Origin: Henricia sp. BOLD:AAB3569 | Lineage: Eukaryota; Echinodermata; Asteroidea; Spinulosida; Echinasteridae | Length of the DNA: 64,000 bases | Assembly: GCA_037783545.1 (NCBI GenBank) | Contig: JBBELK010000293.1 | Coordinates: 186,001-250,000, forward strand | Direction: 5' to 3' | Shown: in pieces, positions 1-12,300 of the stretch | Layout: the number at the start of each line of letters is the position of its first letter | Numbering within the stretch: position 1 is the stretch's first letter | The notes under the pieces: model-generated | Told to the model about the DNA's origin: nothing | The model's input: only the letters and a program-made list of their open reading frames with translations | Databases searched by the model: none | Position numbers and translations under genes: made by a program

Positions 1-84
1 ACATACAGTAGGCTTTTAATTACGAGTGGAAATAACGCCCTTTTAAACAGTTTACCAATAATGTTATTCTATCTTTAAACCTAC

Positions 85-324
85 ATGTGTTCTCGCAGCG
101 ATCGCCTGCAAATCCCGATGTACACGTGCAGCGGTAGCCTGTAGCGCCCACTGTGGCACAAATGGCGCTGTTCTCGCATGGGTTGGGAGAGCAGCCGGTT
201 CCTGGAACCCTGATCTGGCAGTTAGCTCCGTTGTGGGTCGACGGGCAGAGGCACACATAACCGCCACCGTTGACATTTTGACATGTACCGCCATTTTGGC
301 AAGGTGTATTGGTGCAGGAGTTCA
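85..324 (-). CDS. EGF gene exon 15 (two EGF domains; last exon in window)
   Basis: 80 codons, phase 1 at both ends: acceptor TTTTAG at 325-330, donor T|GTAGGT after 85. Codes for two EGF-like domains with cysteine frames [13 protein letters not shown] and [13 protein letters not shown], joined by a short linker. The gene must continue beyond the window start, since the donor is intact and no stop follows in the spliced frame. Confidence 0.87.
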
Positions 325-3300
325 CTAAAAAATATAATAAAAAATAAAAATCTGGTTTAAAAATTATTATATAAAATGAAGCTTTTGCACATACTGTGTG
401 TTTCTGAATACTGTGCAGCCGAAGCCCTTATCCTATGCACGTCCATGCTAGGTGCACCAAAGCACACGTTCACGTCATGCATCGAGTGAATGGATTGCAT
501 CTATGTGGCTGAGATTTCTACGAGGCAGTTTTCTCGACAGACTTTTAATTACGAGTGGAAATAACGCTGTTTTAAAAAGTTTACCAATCATGTACTGAGC
601 GTGATCCAAAACTGGTAAACACTGGATAAAAATTTCAACATTTCTTAAATTAATCAAAATAATACCTCGAACAGTAAAGAAATGTCCATATTTTACAATC
701 ATATTACAAAAATTAACAGAATAAATTTAACTGGGTACACTGTGCCATCACATTTTCAAGAAATAGTTGAAAATGCATGTAAAAAATTGTAGTTTTTGTC
801 ATTTTTATTGATTGTCCGTGCTTCACGCATAAAAACAACCTCAAGTCAATTTCAAAATGTGATAAACTGGGTGTGTGTATTAACATCAGTAGAAGGTAAA
901 CATATAGGTTCACTTTAGTTTTCATTTATTGTTGACTAAGAAAACGCATTTGATTGGATCACGCTCTGTTATATCCCACAAAAAAACTGTTTTACTTATT
1001 GGAATTTGCCATTGACTGCAGTGCTTAGTTGTAATACAAAATGGCAGTTTTCCTAAAATGCCAAAAATGGATATACAGCATTTTGCGATGAAACTTTTCA
1101 AATGAGTGCCAATAAAGAACATGTATAAAACAAGTGTGACATTAAATCGCTCACCTGAATTTTCACAATTATTTCCAAAGAATCCTTGCCTGCAGGAGCA
1201 AGTGTACGACGCACCACCTTGACTGTTGCAAGTGGCCCCGTTTATGCAAGGATTAGACACGCAGGGGTCGGTCGGCGTAATGCTTGTGCAACGTACACCG
1301 CTGTATCCGTTGCGGCAAATGCACAGGAACCCGCTCGGTTGTCGATAACATGTACCGCTGTTCTGGCACGGGTTAGGGTTGCATACGTCGTTTGGATCTA
1401 TAGGCTCACTGGTCTGGCATCGAGCACCGCTGTAGCCCTGTTGGCACTGGCATTGGTAGCCTAGTCCTTGAGAGACGCATGTACCCCCGTTTAAGCATGG
1501 GTTAGAGATGCATCCTGAAGACACTGTGGAAAGGGAAAACAGTTATACAGTCAAATCTGCTATTGAAGGAGCGCGAACAGATTTTATGGATTTCGTTCAG
1601 AGGGCGGGCTCTCACTGCACTATTTTCGTCCGTCAAAGTACGTGAAATTGACGTATGTCGTCTCTGGTCCATTGATGCATTTTCAATGTGAACTGTCTCA
1701 AAGATTAGCTATCACGTATGTCGCGTAGAGAAATCAACGTATCGGGAGGTTTCGTACGTCAAATTGACAGATGACGGAAGAGTTGATCCGAGGTCTACTT
1801 GTCCGTCAAATTTTCATCAGACAAAATCATCTATGATGTCTTAGTGATGTCAGGGTTAGGACGTCCTAGGGGTTAGGACGTCCTAACTTTTTTTTATTGC
1901 AATCCCAACCAATATTTATACACGGAGAGAGACAATGTGGAGTATTAATAATAATAATAATAATAGCAATCTTATATAGCGCCAAATGCCAGGGCCCAAT
2001 TTCATAGAGGTGTTTAAGCACAAAAAACACTTGCCTAGTAGAGAACGTTACCAGTGAAATCCTCATGTAATAGAAGTAGCATATGACCAGTGTTAGAGGA
2101 CTGTTTCATTACCATGACAATCTCATGAAATTTTTGCCGGTAACCTCATTTTATCAAGCAAAGTTTTTCATGCTTAAGCAATTTTTCATGCTTAAGCAGC
2201 TCTATGAAATTGGCCCCAGGGCCTCTAGGCGCTTTACAGTATAAACCAAAGTGATAACATACATATATACATGTACATAGATTTTAAAAAAAGATTAAAC
2301 GTTAAAACCAAAGAGCATCATCAAGAGCATCAAGTCTGGTAATACTGAACAAAAAGATGTGTCCCAAGCTGGGACTTGAAATTACTGATGGAATGAATTT
2401 GACGCATGCTGTTAGGAAGACCATTCCAAAGGGTGTGCGCTGAAAAAACAAATGATCTATCACCATAGAATTTTTTTGATGAATGAGCAGGTACCCTCAA
2501 TTGACAGTCCAATGATGATCTTAGAGATCTAGATGGGGTATACAACTGGACAAGGTCATAAAGATAACCTGGAGCTATGTTATGAATGGCCTTAAAGGTA
2601 AGTAAAAGAGTCTTAAATGCTAATCTTTGCTTGACTGGAAGCCAATGAAGCTGAAAGAGAATTGGTGTCATGTGCTCACGTCGAGAGACACGAAGTACAA
2701 GTCGTGCCGCAGCGTTCTGCACTCGCTGAAGTTACGCAATTTCTTTGTCCGGTAATCTAAAAAGTAAGGAGTTGCAGCAATCTAACCTCGAGGTAACAAA
2801 AGCATGCACCAAAAGTGTCTTGTCTAAGGACACAACGCAATAGACCTTTATCACGGTGCGTCCATCTTTGTCTTGTTCCCCACTGCATAGTACATGTATG
2901 TGTCGGGCATGATCAGTGCGTGCGTGTCTGCGCGATAGTGCGTGCGTGTCTGCGCGATAGTGCGTGCGTGTCTGCGCGATAGTGCGTGCGTGTCTGCGCG
3001 ATAGTGCGTGCGTGTCTGCGCGATAGTGCGTGCGTGTCTGCGCGATAGTGCGTGCGTGTCTGCGCGATAGCGCGTGCAGTCTCCCGTTGTTGTTTTGAGA
3101 GAATCAATGTCCGCGCTGCGCTTTTCTTGATCGCACCGCGCGCATGGCATTGTGATGCACACAATGAACATTTTCAACACGGGGCCAAACTATTTTATTT
3201 CGGCAAGCATCGCTTTGGTTACGTTCATTTTAATAAAGGAAAAGGGAAGATGGCCGCACCGTGATAAAGGTCTATAGCAGTGACCAGGCTTCGAACTACG

Positions 3301-6300
3301 AACCCATCACCTGAAAATCCGACGCGGTATCCACCTGACCACCACATCTCCTTTTAAATCATGTAATTTGTCGGTAAACAGGGGTGGATTGCAATATGCG
3401 GTCTAAGACCGGTCTATAGGCTTAGCCAGCTAACGCAACGTCTACTAAGACCGGTCTATAATGCATAGTTCTGACCTGTCAATCAAGCCGAACCCGCTAC
3501 CAATCACAACAGAGCTAGCAGACGGCACCCACAAAGGTCAAAGTGATGCAATCATCACAAACAATCCGCGATGTTCTGCCCATACAGTTTGTATGCGCCA
3601 GTGACCGGGTGAATTTTGGTTTCAATGTTGGGCGATTCGCTGTTCAAAGGTAGGAAAGCACATTTTTATGAAAGATATGTCATCCCTGCATTACTAGCCC
3701 TTCGCTCAGTGTGTGCTACGGTAACTGTCGACCTCAAAACATAAATACCTTTGGGTTTTCTCCAATGAATCTGTGCTTTTCATGCCGAGTCCCGTTGCTT
3801 TGTACGTAGTCTTGCCATTTTTTTGCAATGGCTTGTGAGCACATAGCAACAATATCCAAGGGGGCGGAGTTAACTGGGCAATCTCGGAACTATGCATTAT
3901 AGCCCGCTTGCAATATCTCAAAGCAGGCTATAATTTTTTGACACCGCGCTACATCTCGTAATCTTGCATGAAAAAAGACCCAAAAAACGCACATTGTGCC
4001 CATTAGAGCCCTTTTAGTGCCATTTGATAATTTTCGCGGTCAGTTTCTCTGCAAAAACTGCACCACACACGCATCAAGTGGCTTTGGGAGGCATTTGTCT
4101 AGATTGGTTCCCGATCCCTATAGATTGGTTCGCTTATTGCGAAAATATAGGGATCGGTAAAGGGCAGCCATGACGGGCAGAATTCTGCCCGTCACGTGGT
4201 TATTATTATTTTTAATTTTTTAGTAAGTGCGCAGTTTTTGCATTGACATTTGTAACTTGACCGTGCGTGTCGAAAATATCCAATTATGTAAATAAAGTAC
4301 ATTGCCTAAAGCAAAGGGCTTGGCCAATTTTTAAATATAAAAAACTCAATGCGCACGCGCAAAGACGACCAATTACAGATCAAGATGAAGCGCCCTTTAC
4401 CTGTCCTTATATTCTCCTGTGTGGAATATGTGGACGGGAACCAGTCTAGCATTTGTCTGGCTTGAAATCACACAAGGATAGACAGCTAGCTGCGTCACTT
4501 TACATTAAGATGTGCGTGTTTTTCGGCTGGCGCAGCTGTACTTTGCAATAGGCTAGACTAGCGACTAAGCCAAGACTGGCTAAGTTGGATAGCCAGCTAT
4601 AAAAGACAGGTCTTAGACCAGTGGCTAAGTCAATTTTATTGCAATCTGCCCCAGATCTGATATAATGGACGGGTAACCCACCTGAAGTTTGACAGTTATT
4701 TCCACCATATTCCTCGGCACAAACACAGACGTATGAAGGAGATCCGGATGGAGCACTTCCCAGTATGTAACAGATGCCACCGTTTAAGCACGGGATAGAA
4801 TCGCAGCTGCCATCTGGTCCATTGACTGCAAACAAACGATACAGCGTGTCTCAGAAAAAAATGTTCCTTTCATCATGGACTGCTAAATAACTACCAAAAT
4901 CAAGTTTTGTTCTCAATTCGGTGTCCGGATATGCACTTATTTATGTACTTAATATGCACTTAAGTGAGAAATGCTAATTTACGGAGTCGTATGACTTGGT
5001 TGCCATAAAATCAAACTTTAATTTTAGAGCCGGAGGGGAATTTTCCCATTGTTTTTTTCCTCTTAAAAAGGGTTTTTGCGGGTTTATTGCCCTTCCCGTT
5101 ATTAGCGTAAATTTTAGTGTCACGTGCATGTATATTAATTTCTTGTGATGTTGTTCTTCTGTAACCATTAGTTTTTTGATGTTGTAGTTGTTGTACAAAT
5201 GTATCTTATTCCAGTTTGTTTGTGATTGTGAAGTTGTTCAATTTAGTATATTTGTTCTGTGTGTTTGCAGGGCCCCAATGGAAACAAGTTTTTGTAAACT
5301 GTTTGGGCACACCCCGGGTAAATAAATGGAATAAATAAATAAATAAATAAATAAATAAACTCCATTGAAAATGTTATCAGTCTTGCTTCATTGGTTTTGA
5401 GTACACAGGATATTATGTAGGAGGTTTACTCCCAGCAGTTAGTTGGGTTTCCCCAACAGGTAGTTAGTTTCCATGGCACGGAGTGACTAGGAGCATTGCT
5501 ACTCCCCCTGGATGGAATGCCAGTCCATTGCAGTTTTTCCCCCAGCAGTTAGTTGGGTTTCCCCAACAGGTTGTTAGTTTCCATGGCACGGAGTGACTAG
5601 GAGCATTGTTACTCCCCCTGGATGGGATGCCAGTCCAACGCAGGTTTTACCTGAGTAGTTAGTTTGGTTTCCAGTAACCATTTCTAGTGTTTGTCGCATC
5701 CTATGCAAGGCTTACAATACTTGGGTTTCACTTTCTTGACAACCGGTTGCTACCCGCCATTACTGTGTCCATACTATGGCACGCCAAAGCGAAAATAATT
5801 CAACACTGATAATTCTGCCATCAACCCTGAAAAACAAGTCTCGACATTTTTAAAAACTTGCCAACAAAAGCACGGTATGCCAGTTTCAAAAAGTCTATCA
5901 AAATGTAAAAGTCATGCCAACTTTTGTTTTTTTGCGCAACATTTGCGAAAATATGCGTCAACATTAAATGTTGAAATATTTTCGCTTTGGCGTGCCATAG
6001 TATGGATACAGTAATGACGGATAGCGACCGGTTGACAAGAAAGTGAAACCCAAGAATTGATCACGTTCAAATGACGTCACTTCCTCAGGCATGAGAATGG
6101 GTTGTGTTAGAAAAAACTGGAAAATAGCGATTCACTATTAATGACCCAAACAAGCCGTAGGCTTGGCCTGAGCCGAAGGCGAGGCATGCCGGGGTTCTCA
6201 ATGGGGCCGGGGCCCCCTGTCGGGGAGTTCAAGGGGTCAGCGCCCCCTTTGGAAAATTTTGACAATTTAGGTACTGAAAAGTAGCATTTTCAAGCAATTT

Positions 6301-9300
6301 TCAATGTAATTTTTAGATCTAAATGTCCATAGGCCCTATTAAACAGTGGAAATAAACACAATTGACACTTGAGAATCTAAATGTATCACTCTTAGGATCA
6401 TTTTAAACACCACCATCAGACCATCAATCGTGAAAATTGCAATGTCTAAAACATTTTAATCAGGTACATTACAAGATCAACCAGTTTTGTTTTAAATAAA
6501 CAAATGTTTACCTTGAACAAATGTGGATAATATTAAAAAGAATCCAGGCAACATCGATCGTTGAAGACCATGAAGACGGTGCAGCGAATGCTAGGATAAA
6601 ATCGGTTCTTTCCCATTGTTTGCCGCATCGCATCGCGCCAGCCACGCATGCAGTGCTGCACACATGCATGCATCACACACCACACGCAATGCACGGTACG
6701 ACCGTACCACGCCGTACCGTTGCGTGATGCAGGCAAAGATGCGCTTGCTTAGAGATTAGACTTGTACACGTCTGCTTCGCTACACGTTGCAGACTTTCGG
6801 TCAGCTCGCCGAGCGGCACAGTACATACATGTACGTGTACATGGAACAGCGATGTATGTCATGGCACTTGCATGGCGAGTAGACTTGCACAAGTTTGCTT
6901 CGCAAAATACTGAGAAACAATTGAGGGCGCTCGTTAAAAAAGTATGGCCTGCTGAAAAGGCAAAAAACGGAAAATAAATTGCGGATCACCCTAGACCAGT
7001 CCTCTACCCCCCCAAATTTTAAACCGGATTCACATTGAACTCGGAGAGGACATATTTTGGCCTCCAAAAAGCGGGAAACCGCGGAACGGCGGGGTATTCT
7101 CATGCCTGCTTCCTACAAATTGCCACGTGCATCATGATTTTGAGCGTATTTTTTTGTGACGCGCATCGGTTGCGCCGTATTTTAAACAATTTTCGAGCAA
7201 CACGCGCGCGTGTTTGGAACATGTTCCAACGTGTGCGTGCGCGTACTTTATGACGTTTAATACGCAGTAGCATTTTTTCCTACGAAGATGGCGTCTGTGA
7301 ACGTGATCAATTCAGAAATGGCATAGACATGGATTTTCAAAATAGGCATAACGCGTCCGCACTTGTTAACAAAGAACGCGCTATACACACTGTGCATGAT
7401 GGATACATAAATATATCAGTACCTGACTCGCAGTAAGTCCCCGTGTATCCTGAGGGGCATGTGCATCTAGGTACCCCAGTTTGCATGGAACATGCAGCAC
7501 CGTTTTGGCACGGGTTAGGGTTGCATACATTGTCAAAAAACTGGCACCGCGAACCGCTGACTCCCTGTTGGCATTGACACTGGTAGCTGGTTCCTTGAGG
7601 GAAGCAGGCACCCCTATTAAGGCATGGGGAAGAGCCGCACCCAGAAGACACTGTAAAAAGAAAAACATTATTTTGTTTTTAGGTACCAAATTTGCTTGAT
7701 GTGTGTGTTCAGTGGCCAATTTCATGGTGCTATTTAGCACAAACAAACTGCTTCGGTATTAACACCCTTCGCCATGGCCCTTGCTTGCGGAACACCATCG
7801 ATCCCAGCATTAGAACATCGCCTTCCGTGGGTCGATTTAAATCTGCGTACAAGAAATTCCTTCCGTCATTATACCAGGCATATAGTGTAATCCGAGCAAC
7901 ATTTAGTGAGCCCGCCCTCTTGTGGTTCTTCCATTGTTACTGCGGTGTATTTCTATTGTAACGTCATGTAAACACCCTGGAGATACACAGCAGTTTTCAT
8001 TCGTTAGCTCTTGTTATAACACTATGGTTTTATAATAATTTTTTTGCTGAACAGCTTTATAAAATTGGCCCCTGAACTGAACTGAATTTATTAGCTTTGT
8101 AAACAGTGTTGTAGGACTGGAGTCCAGGACTCGGACTCGAGTCACAATTTTCGTGACTCGGACTTGACTCGAGTTTCACATTGGAAAATGACTCGGACTT
8201 GACCATGACCATGATGACTCGGACTCGAACATGGTGACTCGTGACTCACGAGTCACATATTTTAAAAAAGAAAAAAAAAATTATTTGCCCGCTTAATGCA
8301 GGATTCTAGAGAAAAAAACAGTCCGATGCGTGAATACGTACGCTGCTCCTCCAGGCCGGCAAGGAGCGCACGAGTACGTCATCATTTCACATATTGTGTG
8401 AACGAAATTATAGCAGATTCAGTTTCATTAACTTGGCGAACAAGTGACTCGTGACTTGGACTCGAGGCTAGTGACTCGATATTGGTGACTCGACTACAAC
8501 ACCAGCATTTGCCCTTTTTCCCAACTGGCTTAAATCTTCACTGGCCCGTCAGCATTTCAAGTGGCCCAATTAAAATTTCCGGTTGTTCTTTTTACACACA
8601 GTCGACCTTTAATGTTTGCAATAACCACATTTGAGTGAGTAAATTCGGTAGTCATGAGGTTCTCCCCAACTAGACAGCCGGACCATTTAGGGAGGCTTTC
8701 TAACTGGCCCGAGACTATTTCAACTGTCATTTGGCCAACGAACCAGTGCTAAATTAAGTTTTAGACAATGGGTGCAAATAATTGGATGAAGTTGGCTCCA
8801 GTTTTGAGATAGTTAAAGTGGTAATAAAACGATTTAAACAACAAAAGCTGGAATTTGCTAAATGCTCATTACATCTTAAGTTCTGAAGGATCATAGCGCT
8901 TCGTGAAAATTGGCCCCAGGTCTGATGGACGAGCTACCCACCTGAAGTCCCGCAGTAAAATCCAGTGTATCCCGGTGTACAAATACAGGTGTACGCTACA
9001 GATGGAGTACCAGGTACACATATTCCGCCGTTTAAACACGGATTAGAAAAGCAACTTTCGCCCTGTCCATTGTCTGCAAGGAAACGATACATGCTCATTT
9101 GTTTGTGTAGGTACATATAGGGGGATTCACACCGTGCTTTTTCATGCATTTATACTTGACGCACGTAGACAGATGTAAAGTCAGTATAAACTAGACTGGT
9201 TGGTTCGTAAACTGCAGCAGTTGCAAATGGACTGGTAACAAGTCTAGTCGACGTCCAGTTACCGACTTGAGAAACCCGTCTGTCACTGTGTACACAGGCT

Positions 9301-12300
9301 ATGGAGTTTGCTAGCAGAATTGGACGTAAAGATCTGATTAGCCTGAAGAAAAACAGTTTTATCTTTCTCGATACAACAGACGTGGCGCAACAACATAAAG
9401 AAAGGTTATATAAGCAACAGAGGCTAGTGCAACCAATGTGCTTTTCTTGCTCTTTTTGCTGGTTAGCACTCGGGCCACGTGGGTCCATCCTGAGATATCA
9501 GGGAATTTCCACTCTGCAAAGCGGCGTAACAATACCCTGAGGAAACACACGCAAATCTGTGGAGTGAGCCGGCTTTTGTCTTGAGCCAACTCACGCCCGA
9601 GTCATTTTGATGTAATTTAATCAAAACGATTTCTATACTTTCCAGAAATTGTATTGGGTTCCGTTCCTTATGACTGTCCCATTCCTACAAAAATTTTCAA
9701 ACGACGATCTTAATTTACTCCGCAGTTTTTCAAATTAATTACAGGGATGCATGCTGACGAATGTTATGGAACAGATTCCCCAGTATGCTTTAAATAGCAG
9801 CCAATCGCCGACGCGGACAACGGCCAGCATTACTGAGTACATGTATCACATGCATGCACGGTGTTTACAATCTGCGCGCGTTACATTTGAATGCCTGCAA
9901 TCATGCTACAATGCACTGCCAAGCGTCCTGATTGGTCCAGCAGAGGCGACTAGATTTCTGTCGCTTGTTCCACCGCGAAATGGGGCCTGTTTCAGCAGGG
10001 CCACTGTACGCAGGAGTTAGGGAGTGCGTTAAAGGGGCACTGTTGCAAGAGGATGGGTGGGTCATGATTGTCAAATTATGACACACAAAAGGCGTGACAT
10101 CACCAAAAAGCTATTACTAACCCTCAACATGTACTGCACATAAAATATCTTTGGCTCGTTCAGTATTTTCATGACTCGTGCGGTATATTCTTATATCACC
10201 CTAAAAGCCGTCCAATTATAATTATACCTACCATAATCTTGACACCTTTGTCCTCCGTATCTTGGAGGACAAGTGCAGGTGAAGACTCCAGACCGCATTT
10301 TGCAAGTACCGCCGTTTTCGCACAGGTTTAAGACACAGTCCTGATCTGATCCCCCATCCGTGTACTGGCAGTTGACCCCGCTGTACCCCGGCCGGCACTG
10401 ACATGCAAAGCTGTTACTGTAAGGGATGCACGTTCCCCCGCTACGACACGGGTTGGAGCTGCACACTAAACACAAAAACAGGTTTAAATCGTTAACTAAA
10501 GAAGCATGTTCAGATTTTGTCTGCAAAATGGATTTCGTTCTAACCCAACAATCATATAAAATACATCCCCAAAATACTATCCATGGGAAGAAAATAAGAA
10601 ATCTGAAATCTCCAATTTGGACGTGGAAAGTATTTTTAAAAAGTACTGCACTGCTTTATGTAACCGGACAAATTGTGACCGACTTTGGCAAAACCCGACA
10701 CTTCTCGGCATTTCCCATTACGTGATATGGGGCCACAACCTTAAAAAATGGCCTTTGGGACCAACTTGAAAATTTGGCAGAATCAACATCGGGATACATT
10801 CAAGATTTGTTTTGTTGTTTGAACTGTCTCAAAATTCCTCAAATTATTTACAAAAAATTAAATAATCAACTAGTTTGTCAAACTTTAAAGACCAATAGCT
10901 CCATTTCACTTTTTCTGATCTGTCATACTTTAATTGGTCATAACTTCGCCAAAAATTATCAGAATTTCCTCAAACATGTTTTAAAAGATACCTTTTTGTA
11001 TGCACACTAAGCTGATATCAAAACTTGAATTTTGAATTTTCATTATAAGTGTTGGGTTTTGCTGGAGCCGGTCACAATTAGTTTACTAAACTTTTGTGGT
11101 TTTTGACGATATCCCTGGAGATACGGATTGAGAACGCGAAATTTCGGATTGGTAATGATAATACGTAACAAATTATGAGTGCAATGCGAGGAAAATTGTC
11201 ATGAGGTGAGAGATGGAATGTTACATTCAGGCGAATGAAAATATTCCTCCCACTGCACGAATTAAAACATTCATTATTCGTTTTATATGAATTTGTGACA
11301 TTTCACTTTCCACCCACCCCTGTATTCCGCTATACTGCACATCCCCCTATTGATTAATCATAACAAATGACACATCACTGTTAAAAGGGAATAACAGGGC
11401 TTTCCAATGATACCAAATTCAACGGAAATGATTGAGTAACAAGAGAGAAATCGTCAGTCAAACTTGACTTTCCGAACGTTTTTTGAGAAGTTTATAACAT
11501 CTTTCCAATCGACAGTTTGCACTCCGATTCAGGTGACAAGATTGAACCATTCAAATGCATGACTAGGGTCTATAGACTTTTATTACGGTGCTGCCATATT
11601 CCCTTTTTCTCTCAGTTCAAATGAACGTAACTAAAGCAGGGCTTGCAGAAAAAAATTTGTTTGGTCCCGTGTTGTGTGCATCACAATGGCACACGCTTAG
11701 CGCGATCACGCAAACGAGCAGCAACAACAACAACGGGAGATTACACGAGCTATTGCACAATCGGGCAGACGCACTGATCGTGAACAAGACAAAGATGGAC
11801 GCACTGTGACAAAAGTCAATTGCTGGGCTGCGTTCCAAACACGCGAACGGTTTGTTAACGTTGGCGGCAACGTTTGCTCATGTGGAATGGGTTGTTTGCC
11901 AAAATACATTGTCAAGATGGCGGCGCCCACAGTCACAACAATCGTACTGACGTTGAATGTGGCTTTCCGCTGCTTTCCAATTTTTTAAAGAGATGTGACA
12001 CGTTGCTATTGATTGTGTATCGCCAGCGATAAGGGAGAAAACCACGAAAGGTGCAATATATTTGTTATTTTCCAGTTTGCAAACTATCGTCAGTCGTCTT
12101 TCATGTCGCGTGTGCCATTTTGAAATGCCTCGCGAACATGGCGAACAACTCAAAAGTTTGTTGGCCAACGTTGGCGAACGTTGGTGGCGCACAATACGTT
12201 CCACTCGAATTGTTGGCCAACGTTGCCAACGTTTGCAAACGTTCGCGTATTTGAAACGCAGCCCAGGCCTTTGATGCCACCTACTTGTATACTGGCAGTA

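Noticed and set aside
1186-1464. Plus-strand frames opposite EGF exons (also at 7,481, 12,181, 10,426)
   Set aside because: Antisense shadows of the EGF-coding strand, with no splice or domain support.
2917-3070. CRISPR-like array
   Set aside because: Units are directly adjacent without spacers, in a eukaryotic element.
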